Shown piece by piece: positions 1 through 6,175 of a stretch of DNA of 8,869 nucleotides. The stretch is from an uncultured Gaiellaceae bacterium (GTDB taxonomy: Bacteria; Actinomycetota; Thermoleophilia; Gaiellales; Gaiellaceae). Numbering within the stretch: the first letter of the stretch is position 1; every line of letters starts with the position of its first letter. The notes under the pieces are model-generated. The model had not been told where the DNA came from and did not search any database. It saw nothing but the letters and a program-made list of their open reading frames with translations. The translations under genes and the position numbers were made by a program. The stretch lies in the NCBI GenBank assembly GCA_955652075.1, contig CATPAS010000170.1:1-8869 (forward strand), read 5' to 3'.

Positions 1-316
1 CCGGGCGCGCGCCGGGCCCCGGCTCGGGTATCGCCGCTTCGTCCTCATCGGCTGGGAGAGCCGCGGCGTCGGTGGACTCGCGGGGGCCGCCGCGCTCGGG
101 CTCGATCGCGGCGACCGGCTCGCCGCGGAACTCTTTCGTCGCATCGCGGGCCCAGAGGAAGCCGAAGGCGACCGCGACCACGGCGCCGATCGGCACGATC
201 ACCATCGGGTTGATGATGAGCCCGACGAGGATGCACGCGATGCCCGCCGCGAAGCCGATCGGATAGAGCGACGGGCCCGGGAGATGCGGCCGGTCCCCGT
301 GCTGGGGTTCCGTCAC
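1..316 (-). CDS. Two-TM membrane protein, possibly Rieske subunit N-terminus (partial)
   Basis: The GTG start at 316 gives 105 codons that stay open to the left edge, so the C-terminal part is missing. A strong Shine-Dalgarno (AAGGGGGAGG, 321-330) sits just upstream and fixes this start. Visible: a short polar N-terminus, a HLPGPSLYP motif (residues 11-19), two hydrophobic segments at about 18-35 and 37-55, then an acidic, proline- and alanine-rich stretch from about 64. From memory, this N-terminal style (LPGPS-W/Y-P, hairpin of two membrane helices, charged linker) resembles ubiquinol-cytochrome c reductase Rieske subunits of Thermoleophilia, which carry extra helices before the Rieske domain. 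No iron-sulfur motif lies inside the window, so the function is inferred. Alternatives are another small respiratory-complex subunit or an unknown membrane protein. It lies downstream of a quinone-type decarboxylase and haem genes, which fits a respiratory role. Confidence 0.55.
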   Translation of the reverse strand, partial: MTEPQHGDRPHLPGPSLYPIGFAAGIACILVGLIINPMVIVPIGAVVAVAFGFLWARDATKEFRGEPVAAIEPERGGPRESTDAAALPADEDEAAIPEPGPGARP

Positions 317-320
317 CGAG

Positions 321-330
321 CCTCCCCCTT
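321..330 (-). promoter_or_regulatory. Shine-Dalgarno of the leftmost gene
   Basis: AAGGGGGAGG on the minus strand ends four bases before the GTG at 316. It decides the start of the leftmost gene and contrasts with ubiD, hemB, the 49-residue gene, the AI-2E gene and the M23-like gene, which have no room for such a leader. Confidence 0.7.
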
Positions 331-338
331 GTGGGTCA

Positions 339-348
339 CCACTAGTGG
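339..348. promoter_or_regulatory. Perfect 10-base palindrome CCACTAGTGG near the start of transcription
   Basis: CCACTAGTGG is a perfect inverted repeat directly abutting the inferred -10 box (349-354) and covering the expected transcription start near 342. A second, shorter inverted repeat, GGATT-C-AATCC (347-357), overlaps it by two bases and covers the -10 box. The position suits a repressor operator; no regulator is identified in the window. Confidence 0.3.
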
Positions 349-378
349 ATTCAATCCCCGCCCTGTTCCGTGTGTCAA
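349..378 (-). promoter_or_regulatory. Sigma70-like promoter of the leftmost gene
   Basis: Read on the minus strand, a perfect TTGACA (378-373) is followed after 18 bases by TTGAAT (354-349), which matches TATAAT at four of six positions. Transcription would begin near 342, leaving a leader of about 26 bases with the Shine-Dalgarno at 321-330. The -35 box contains the TGA stop codon of the UbiD-family gene. It is the only promoter in the window with both a consensus -35 and a ribosome-binding leader. Confidence 0.5.
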
Positions 379-1883
379 CGACGTATCAATCGGCGCAACG
401 GGCCGGAACTCTGACGGATTCGGCCGTTTCCTGCAGCGGTGTCGAGCGAGATCCCGTACTCGCCCCAGCGGCGGTCGACGAGAGCCTGGACTTCGGGTGT
501 CATCTCGATCTCGGGAGGCCACTCCCTGGTGCCCTCCTCCGGCCCCTTGTGGGTCGCGTCGATCCCGATCTTGCCGCCGTAGAACTGACGCGTCGGGGCG
601 TGATCGAGGTGGTCGAGCGGCCCCTCCGTGAGCAGCACGTCCCGGGCCGGATCGACGTTCGCGCCGACGCGGAACATGACCTCCTCGTAGTCGTGGACGT
701 CGACCCATTCGTCGACCACCACGACTGCCTTGGTCAGGCTGAGCATCCCGAGCCCCCAGATCGCGTGCATGACCTTCTGGGCATGGCCCGGGAACACTTT
801 GTGGATCGAGACGATGCAGCAGTTATGGAAAGCGCCTGCGACCGGAAGGTCGTAGTCGACGATCTCCGGAACGGTCATCCTGATCGCGGGCAGGAAGATC
901 CGCTCCGTCGCCTTGCCGAGCCAGGCGTCCTCCTGCGGCGGCTTCCCGACGACGATCGACGGATAGATCGCGTCGCGGCGCATGGTGATCGCCGTAAGCC
1001 GAAAAACAGGGAATGGCTCGGGCGGCGTGTAGTAGCCGGTGTGATCTCCGAAGGGCCCTTCCTCGGTGAGCTCGTCCTTGTCGATGTAGCCCTCGAGGAC
1101 GATCTCGGCGTTCGCGGGCACCTCCAGGTCGACGGTCTTGGCCTGCACGAGCTCGACCGGCGCGCCGCGGAGGAACCCGGCGAGCATGAACTCGTCGATG
1201 TGCTTCGGCAGCGGCGCGCTCGCGGAGTACGCGGTGACCGGGTCAAGGCCGAGGGCGACTGCGACCTCGATCTTCCCGTCGGTGGCGAGATAGTCCGCGC
1301 GCCCGTCCTTGTGGATCTGCCAGTGCATCGCCGTCGCGCGCGGGCCGAGCTTCTGCATTCGGTACATGCCGACGTTGCGCGTGCCCGTCCGCGGGTCCCT
1401 GGTGATGACCGCGGGAAGCGTGATGAAAGCAGCGGCATCGTCGGGCCAGCACTTCTGGATCGGCAGCAGGTCGAGCGATGCATCGTCGCCCTCGAGCACG
1501 ATCTCCTGGCTCGGCCCACGCCGCACGGTCTTCGGCCGCGAGTCGGCGATCGACTTCAGCTTTTGCAGCCCGCGCACCTTGTCGACGAGGCCCGACGGAG
1601 GTTGCATCTCGATCACGTCGGCGAGCTTGGCTGCGACGTCGTCGAGTGAAGAGGCGTCGAAGGCCATGCACATGCGGCGCTCGGTGCCGAACTGGTTGAT
1701 CAGCAACGGATGCCCGGAGCCCTTGACGTTCTCGAACAGCAGCGCGGGCCCGCCCGCCTTCACCGTGCGATCGGTGATCTCCGTGATCTCGAGGTCGGGA
1801 TCGACCTCCGCGCCGATGCGAACCAGCTCACCCTCGCGTTCGAGGAGCGCAATCCACGCGCGCAGATCAGCGGGCGGAGCCAC
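375..1883 (-). CDS. ubiD: UbiD-family decarboxylase (menaquinone-type)
   Basis: A 502-residue cytoplasmic decarboxylase of the UbiD family, which uses prenylated FMN made by a UbiX-type enzyme to decarboxylate aromatic or unsaturated acids. Motifs: NVGMYR (170-175) and H187 in MHWQIH for prFMN/metal binding, the VPANAEIVLEG block (255-265), and EEGPFGDHTGYYT (274-286), where E275 and D280 correspond to the catalytic acid pair. Further family blocks are EDAWLGKATERIFLP (318-332), the FHN (352-354) to PGHAQKVMHAIWG (365-377) region, and IDATHKGPEEG (441-451). Length is normal. The late blocks look like the UbiD-like enzymes assigned to menaquinone synthesis (SCO4490 type), so a quinone step is likely, but the substrate is inferred. 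The start is GTG with no Shine-Dalgarno; TAGACT lies six bases before it, suggesting leaderless expression. No UbiX partner is in the window. Confidence 0.9.
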   Translation of the reverse strand: MAPPADLRAWIALLEREGELVRIGAEVDPDLEITEITDRTVKAGGPALLFENVKGSGHPLLINQFGTERRMCMAFDASSLDDVAAKLADVIEMQPPSGLVDKVRGLQKLKSIADSRPKTVRRGPSQEIVLEGDDASLDLLPIQKCWPDDAAAFITLPAVITRDPRTGTRNVGMYRMQKLGPRATAMHWQIHKDGRADYLATDGKIEVAVALGLDPVTAYSASAPLPKHIDEFMLAGFLRGAPVELVQAKTVDLEVPANAEIVLEGYIDKDELTEEGPFGDHTGYYTPPEPFPVFRLTAITMRRDAIYPSIVVGKPPQEDAWLGKATERIFLPAIRMTVPEIVDYDLPVAGAFHNCCIVSIHKVFPGHAQKVMHAIWGLGMLSLTKAVVVVDEWVDVHDYEEVMFRVGANVDPARDVLLTEGPLDHLDHAPTRQFYGGKIGIDATHKGPEEGTREWPPEIEMTPEVQALVDRRWGEYGISLDTAAGNGRIRQSSGPLRRLIRR

Positions 1884-1889
1884 GACGCC

Positions 1890-1895
1890 AGTCTA
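1890..1895 (-). promoter_or_regulatory. Leaderless-type -10 box of ubiD
   Basis: TAGACT (minus strand) is followed by GGCGTC and then the GTG at 1883. TANNNT six bases before a start codon is the established geometry for leaderless mRNAs in actinobacteria, with transcription starting at or next to the start codon. No -35 consensus is evident 16 to 18 bases upstream. The 32-base gap after the preceding gene holds only this element. Confidence 0.6.
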
Positions 1896-1915
1896 GGCTC
1901 ACTCGGCGAGGTCGG

Positions 1916-2065
1916 TTAGCGGCGCCGGTGGCGCAGCCAGTGCGTGGTCTCGCCGAGCGCGATCACGCCGACGAAGACCAGGCCGACGATGAGCATGGCC
2001 GTGATCACCTTCTTGCCCTCGGTCGCGGCATCCTGGACGGCAAGCAACTGGAGCAGCGCGAGCAT
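1916..2065 (-). CDS. 49-residue membrane peptide
   Basis: A short gene from ATG 2065 to TAA 1916, unrecognised. The peptide has a hydrophobic N-terminal stretch (residues 2-10), a short polar link DAATEGKK (12-19), one clear membrane helix at about 20-38, and a basic tail ending WLRHRRR. By the positive-inside rule the tail should be cytoplasmic. The long open frame reading into it from 2260 is out of frame with the upstream gene, and its first part is a shadow. Support for a real gene: its own TANNNT element seven bases before the ATG, clean placement between the stop of one gene (2076) and the promoter of ubiD, and the non-random membrane profile. The function is unknown. A small accessory subunit of a respiratory or membrane complex is possible given the neighbours, but nothing in the peptide proves it. 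Confidence 0.6.
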   Translation of the reverse strand: MLALLQLLAVQDAATEGKKVITAMLIVGLVFVGVIALGETTHWLRHRRR

Positions 2066-2072
2066 CGGCGTG

Positions 2073-2078
2073 ACTCTA
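2073..2078 (-). promoter_or_regulatory. Leaderless-type -10 box of the 49-residue gene
   Basis: TAGAGT (minus strand) is followed by seven bases (CACGCCG) and then ATG 2065. The first three bases of the hexamer are also the TAG stop codon of the 178-residue gene upstream. There is no good -35; TTGCGA lies 20 bases away, which is too far for a standard spacer. Confidence 0.5.
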
Positions 2079-2612
2079 ACGCAGGCGTCCGCGATGGGTC
2101 GCAAGGGCGTTCTCGACCGCGGCGTCTCCGGCCTGCTCCCGGGCGACTCGCTCGAGCGGATTGGGATCGTTGTCCAGCCGTAGGGACGAGCGGCCGTGCT
2201 CCAACGCGCCGCGGCCAAGGGCCGCCGCGGTTGCCGCCCACACGGGGCCGTCCCCGGCAATTTCTTCCGCGCGCAGGTACGCGCACAGAGCGATCAGCTC
2301 GGCGAGGTCGCTGACCGCTTCTACGCTGCCTACCTCTTCGATGCGGACGAGCCCGTGCGCATAGAGGTAGTCGCCGAGGAGCAGTGCGGCGTCCGGGTCT
2401 TCAGGTGCAAACAGTCGCGGCCGGCCGTAGTGGAGAAGATAACCCTCGTAGATCGTTTCGATGCCCAGCGCGTAGCGCGGTTCGCCGAGCATGGAGAACA
2501 CCGGATCCCGTTCCTGTTCGTCCCGCGGTCGCAGTGCCGCGGTCCACAGAGCGCTCTCCTGTCCAGCGTCCGCGGCGATCGTGGCCCAGAGATCAGACGC
2601 CGAAATCGCCAA
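2076..2612 (-). CDS. Hypothetical alpha-helical protein, 178 residues
   Basis: An unrecognised, probably soluble protein with no signal peptide. The frame is open further upstream (to 2759) inside hemL, but that part is a hemL shadow. The most economical start is TTG 2612, overlapping the hemL stop by 20 bases; another TTG at 2621 is possible and neither has a good Shine-Dalgarno. Visible blocks: LWTAALRPRDEQERDP (22-37), the conserved-looking IYEGYLLHYGRPRLF (54-68), then LLLGDYLYAHGLVRI (77-91) and DLAELIALCAYLRAEEIAG (102-120), all helical. The LLLGDYLYAHG pattern followed by an alanine- and leucine-rich helix recalls the GDYLxA helix of polyprenyl diphosphate synthases or the HepS-type component. 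No DDxxD motif is present, so any relation would be non-catalytic. It follows hemL in the same unit. Confidence 0.75.
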   Translation of the reverse strand: MAISASDLWATIAADAGQESALWTAALRPRDEQERDPVFSMLGEPRYALGIETIYEGYLLHYGRPRLFAPEDPDAALLLGDYLYAHGLVRIEEVGSVEAVSDLAELIALCAYLRAEEIAGDGPVWAATAAALGRGALEHGRSSLRLDNDPNPLERVAREQAGDAAVENALATHRGRLR

Positions 2613-3846
2613 CGGCTTCAATCGTCCGGTCGATCTCGTCGTTGCCGTGGGCGAGCGAGACGAACATGGCCTCGAACTGGCTCGGCGCGATGTAGACCCC
2701 GCGCTCGAGCAGGTGGCGAAAGAGCGCGCCGTAACGATCCGTGTCGGCCCGTTGTGCATCGTCGAAGTTGCGCACCCGGTCGTCGGTCATGAACAGCGTC
2801 GCCATCGCGCCGACGCGTTGGACGCGGCCGTACGGCGCGAGCCCCTGTTCGAGCCGCGCCCCGCGCCGCTCGAGCTCCTCGTAGACGGCCGGATCGCCGA
2901 GACGCCTGAGGACGGCAAGTCCCGCCGCGGTGGCGAGCGGGTTTCCCGACAGGGTCCCGGCCTGGTAGACGTCACCGCTCGGGGCCAGGCGGTCCATGAT
3001 CTCGGCCCGGCCGCCAAACGCCGCCAGGGGCAGACCGCCGCCGACGATCTTCCCGAGGATGGTGAGATCGGGCGTGACGCCGAACAGCTCCTGTGCGCCG
3101 CCGCGCGCCACCCGAAAGCCGGTGATGACCTCGTCGAAGACGAGGAGCGCTCCCGACGCGTCGCAGAGGCGACGAAGCGCTTCGAGAAAGCCCGGCTCGG
3201 GCGGGACGACGCCCATGTTCCCCGCAACCGGCTCGACGATGATCGCGGCGAGGCCCTCGCCGTACTCCGCCACCGTTGACGCGACTGCGTCGACGTCGTT
3301 GTACTTGCACACGATCGTGTCTTTCGTCGTCGCCGGCGGCACGCCGGGGCTCGACGGCAGCCCGAGCGTGGCGACACCGGAGCCTGCACTCGCGAGGAGC
3401 GCATCCACATGGCCGTGGTAGCAGCCGGCGAACTTGAGGATGCGGTCGCGCGCCGTGAATGCGCGGGCAAGGCGTGTGGTGCTCATGGCGGCCTCGGTCC
3501 CGGAAGAGACGAGGCGGACCTTCTCGACCGAGGGGACCGCGGCGGCGATCTCCGCCGCGAGCTCGACCTCGGCCTCGGTCGGCGCGCCGAAGCTCGTGCC
3601 CCGCTCGGCCGCTTCGCGCACCGCGGTCACCGTTTCGGGGTCGGCGTGACCGAAGATCAATGGGCCCCACGACATGACCCAGTCGACGTAACGATTGCCG
3701 TTGACGTCCTCGAGGTACGCGCCTTCGCCGCGGTCGACGAACAACGGCTCGTCGAGCCCGACCGCGCGCATCGCGCGCACGGGCGAGTTCACGCCGCCGG
3801 GAATGAGATCGAGCGCGCGACGGAAGAGCTCGCTGCGCGTCCTCAG
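2593..3846 (-). CDS. hemL: Glutamate-1-semialdehyde 2,1-aminomutase
   Basis: A PLP enzyme converting glutamate-1-semialdehyde to 5-aminolevulinate in the C5 tetrapyrrole pathway. The call is certain: GGVNSPVRA, SWGPLIFGH, SFGAPTE, SSGTEAAMST, CYHGHVD, IIVEPVAGNM, FDEVITGFRVA, LGKIVGGGLP (PLP lysine K266 in 417-residue numbering) and YQAGTLSGNP. The first standard start is GTG 3792, but this falls inside GGVNSPVR and removes the family's N-terminal helix. That helix is encoded directly upstream in frame (TRSELFRRALDLIPGG, codons from 3840). An in-frame TAA lies farther upstream in hemB with no ATG, GTG or TTG between. I therefore place the start at CTG 3846, which overlaps the hemB TGA (CTGA) and mirrors the TTGA junctions elsewhere in the window; ACG 3840 is an alternative. 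The product would be 417 residues, a normal family length. Confidence 0.93.
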   Translation of the reverse strand: MRTRSELFRRALDLIPGGVNSPVRAMRAVGLDEPLFVDRGEGAYLEDVNGNRYVDWVMSWGPLIFGHADPETVTAVREAAERGTSFGAPTEAEVELAAEIAAAVPSVEKVRLVSSGTEAAMSTTRLARAFTARDRILKFAGCYHGHVDALLASAGSGVATLGLPSSPGVPPATTKDTIVCKYNDVDAVASTVAEYGEGLAAIIVEPVAGNMGVVPPEPGFLEALRRLCDASGALLVFDEVITGFRVARGGAQELFGVTPDLTILGKIVGGGLPLAAFGGRAEIMDRLAPSGDVYQAGTLSGNPLATAAGLAVLRRLGDPAVYEELERRGARLEQGLAPYGRVQRVGAMATLFMTDDRVRNFDDAQRADTDRYGALFRHLLERGVYIAPSQFEAMFVSLAHGNDEIDRTIEAVGDFGV

Positions 3847-4787
3847 AGCCAGCCGGCCAGCTCCTTCGTCCAGTACGACAGGACGAAGTCGGCGCCGGCG
3901 CGCTTAATCGCCGTGAGCGACTCGAGCGCGGCCTGGCGTTCGTCGAGGAATTCCTTTGCTGCTGCAGCCTTGACCATCGCGTACTCCCCAGAGACGTTGT
4001 AGGCCGCGAGCGGAAGGTCGAAACGCTCGCGGGCGGCGCGGATCACATCGAGATACGGAAGTGCAGGCTTGATCATCAGGACGTCTGCGCCCTCGGCCAA
4101 ATCCTGCTCGCACTCACGCAGCGCCTCGCGCACGTTCGCGGGATCCATCTGGTAGCCGCGCCGGTCGCCGAATGCGGGTGCGGACTCTGCGGCCACGCGG
4201 AAAGGGCCGTAGAACGCGGAGGCGTACTTCGCCGAGTACGCGATGATCGGCGTCTCGGGCAGCTCTTCGCGGATCGCACCGACGCGACCGTCCATCATGT
4301 CGCTGGGCGCGACGACATGCGCTCCCGCCTCGACGTGACTCCGTGCGGTACGTGTCAGCAGCTCGAGCGTCGCGTCGTTGTCGATCTCCTCGCCGTCGCC
4401 AATGACTCCGCAGTGGCCATGCGAGGTGTATTCGCAGAGGCAGACGTCCGTGATCAGCACGAGGTCACGTCCCTGGAGCTCGCGTAGCGCGCGCTGGACG
4501 ATGCCGTCCTCGTCCCACGCGCCCGAGCCTTCCTCGTCCTTCTCGTCCGGAATGCCGAACAGGATCACGGCCTTGACGCCGAGGCGGACGAGCTCGTCGG
4601 CCTCCGCGCCGAGCGTCTCGACGGAGTGGCGCGCGAGGCCGGGCAGCTCCGGGTTCGCGAGCGGCTCCGGGCCGACGAAGAGGGGCATCACGAAATCGTC
4701 GAGATCGAGCCGGGTTTCGCGCACGAGCCCGCGCAGCCCGGTCGTCCGTCGCAGCCGTCGCAGGCGAGTGACTGGAAAGGTGCTCAC
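3843..4787 (-). CDS. hemB: Porphobilinogen synthase (ALA dehydratase)
   Basis: A cytoplasmic enzyme condensing two 5-aminolevulinate molecules to porphobilinogen, directly after HemL in the tetrapyrrole pathway. It has 314 residues, usual for the family. Signatures: DVCLCEYTSHGHCG (114-127), whose three cysteines (C116, C118, C126) match the zinc-binding type; SAKYASAFYGPFR (185-197) with K187; and the Schiff-base lysine K240 in MIKPALPYLD (238-247). AAYNVSGEYAMVKAAA (261-276) is also typical. The GTG start at 4787 has AGGA touching it, too close to act as a Shine-Dalgarno, and TAGGCT six bases upstream. I read this as a leaderless message heading a hemB-hemL-hypothetical unit, with the hemL CTG overlapping the hemB stop. 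Confidence 0.97.
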   Translation of the reverse strand: MSTFPVTRLRRLRRTTGLRGLVRETRLDLDDFVMPLFVGPEPLANPELPGLARHSVETLGAEADELVRLGVKAVILFGIPDEKDEEGSGAWDEDGIVQRALRELQGRDLVLITDVCLCEYTSHGHCGVIGDGEEIDNDATLELLTRTARSHVEAGAHVVAPSDMMDGRVGAIREELPETPIIAYSAKYASAFYGPFRVAAESAPAFGDRRGYQMDPANVREALRECEQDLAEGADVLMIKPALPYLDVIRAARERFDLPLAAYNVSGEYAMVKAAAAKEFLDERQAALESLTAIKRAGADFVLSYWTKELAGWL

Positions 4788-4793
4788 TCCTAC

Positions 4794-4799
4794 AGCCTA
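4794..4799 (-). promoter_or_regulatory. Leaderless-type -10 box of hemB
   Basis: TAGGCT (minus strand), then GTAGGA, then GTG 4787, the same six-base spacing as at ubiD. The -35 position falls inside the palindrome at 4805-4833, whose GGGTCTGACCC core offers only CTGACC at a short 15-base spacing. This promoter would drive hemB, hemL and the 178-residue gene. Confidence 0.55.
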
Positions 4800-4804
4800 G
4801 ACCC

Positions 4805-4833
4805 GAAGAGCTGGGGTCAGACCCTGGCTCTTC
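4805..4833. repeat. 29-base inverted repeat with GGGTC-A-GACCC core
   Basis: Arms GAAGAGC (4805-4811) and GCTCTTC (4827-4833) are perfect complements. The core GGGTC (4814-4818) and GACCC (4820-4824) is perfect around the single base A4819. The two-base steps between arm and core mispair in DNA; as RNA they would be U-G wobbles on the plus strand and C-A mismatches on the minus strand. Outer CC (4802-4803) and GG (4835-4836) extend it. It lies 13 bases after the permease stop codon and six bases before the hemB -10 box. It could terminate the transporter unit, although no U-tract follows, or act as an operator over the hemB -35 region. The GGGGTCAGACCC core also resembles dispersed palindromic repeats I recall from other genomes. 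Confidence 0.65.
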
Positions 4834-4846
4834 TGGACGTCTCCGC

Positions 4847-6175
4847 TCAGGCCAGCAGGCGCCGCGTCGCGAGTCGGGCCAGGCCGCCGAACACGAGGCC
4901 GAGGCCGATGAGCCAGAGGAGCTCGCGAACGACGGCCCTCCAAGGGCTCGCGTCGTACAGAGAGACCGAGAAGTAGCGGACGGCGTGCGCGAACGGCAGC
5001 CCGTCGCTGAGCCAGCCCGCGACCGGGACGACCTCGCGCGGGACGAGGCCGAGGAACACGATCGGCATCACGACGAGCACGGCGACGAGGGATGCGGTGC
5101 GCGTCTCGCGTGCGAGCGCCCCGAGCAGGGTGCCGAGCGCGCCCAGCGCTGCTCCGGCAACCAGCAGGCCGGCCGCAAGCAGGGGCAGCCGCTGCCATGG
5201 CTCGCCGCCCGCGACGCCGCCGGCTTCGACGATGACGCCGAAGACGATCGCGATCGTCAGCCCGAGCGCAAGCGCGACGACGGCGGCGAGCGCCACCTTT
5301 GCGGACACCAGCTCGCCCATGGAGATCAGGCCTCGTCTCAACCGCCCGATCGCGTTCTCGTCGCGCTCGCTCGCGATCGCTCCCGCCGCAAGCAGCAGGG
5401 CCAGGAACGTGATCGTCAACGCCAGCGCATACGACTGCACCTGTGCGGAGAGCAGCGAGCTGCGTGACTCCTCGTGCGCCCGCTGGAGCCCGATCGGGTT
5501 CGCGGTGGCGCCGAGCAAGCTGCCGGTCTGAGCCAGCGCGACACCGGCGATCCGTGCGAACTCGGCGATGCGGTCACGCTCCGGACCGGGCGGCAACCGC
5601 CGCAGTAGGTTCTGCATCCGCGCCAGGCCGAGGACGTCGTACGTACGGCCGCCGAAATCCGCGCGGCCTCCGGTGACGATCAGCTGCACGTACTTCAGGT
5701 CGGTCTGCACGTAGGCCGTCTGCAACTGGCGGTTGAGCCCGTAGACCAGCGCCTGCACCTGCTGTGTCACGCGCGACGAGATCCCACCACGCGTCACCTG
5801 GTAGACGAGGCTCGGCGAGTGCAGGCCGCTCTTCAGGTCGGCGAGGAAGCCGGGAGGAACCGTCAGGGTTGCGACGACCCGGCCGGTCGCGAGCGCACGT
5901 CGCGCCTCGACCGGATCCATGCGCACGAGGTGGACGTTCTTGCCGACTTCGTCGATCGCAGCCTGGATCCCAAACCGATGGCCCCCGACGGAGACGACCT
6001 GCGGCAGGTGATCCTCGTCGACGAGCGCGACGCGCGGCTTCGAGCTCCCGTAGCCGGCGACGAGACCCACGAGCCCTGCGACGAGCAGCGGATAGGCGAT
6101 CAGGACGCTGAGCAGGAGCGGCGAGCGCACGAGCACGAGCAGATCCTTCCGCAGGACGAGTGCCGATCGTCTCAA
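4847..6175 (-). CDS. ABC-2 type transporter permease
   Basis: A 442-residue membrane subunit of an ABC exporter. Topology: TM1 at about 19-41, a large extracytoplasmic domain (about 46-245) rich in charged residues and valine, then five helices at about 247-268, 291-317, 330-353, 361-380 and 416-435. This is the ABC-2 'membrane 3' arrangement (one helix, large outer domain, five helices). The cytoplasmic SERDENAIGRLRRGLIS segment (269-285) matches the ERE-type coupling region after TM2. The start is TTG 6175, overlapping the ATPase stop (TTGA), with GAGGAG eight bases upstream; the frame open to 6961 is a shadow of the ATPase gene. It should pair with the ATPase just upstream. The substrate is unknown. 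Confidence 0.88.
   Translation of the reverse strand: MRRSALVLRKDLLVLVRSPLLLSVLIAYPLLVAGLVGLVAGYGSSKPRVALVDEDHLPQVVSVGGHRFGIQAAIDEVGKNVHLVRMDPVEARRALATGRVVATLTVPPGFLADLKSGLHSPSLVYQVTRGGISSRVTQQVQALVYGLNRQLQTAYVQTDLKYVQLIVTGGRADFGGRTYDVLGLARMQNLLRRLPPGPERDRIAEFARIAGVALAQTGSLLGATANPIGLQRAHEESRSSLLSAQVQSYALALTITFLALLLAAGAIASERDENAIGRLRRGLISMGELVSAKVALAAVVALALGLTIAIVFGVIVEAGGVAGGEPWQRLPLLAAGLLVAGAALGALGTLLGALARETRTASLVAVLVVMPIVFLGLVPREVVPVAGWLSDGLPFAHAVRYFSVSLYDASPWRAVVRELLWLIGLGLVFGGLARLATRRLLA

Noticed and set aside
345..1649. A 434-codon open frame on the plus strand
   Set aside because: It is antisense to ubiD, has low-complexity composition dominated by Arg, Asp, Val and Leu, and has no recognisable motif. 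It is a shadow of high G/C at third codon positions; the minus-strand frame has all the UbiD motifs.
2491..3279. A 262-codon open frame on the plus strand
   Set aside because: It is antisense to hemL and the 178-residue gene, is rich in Arg, Glu and Asp with no family motif, and starts inside another gene. Shadow.
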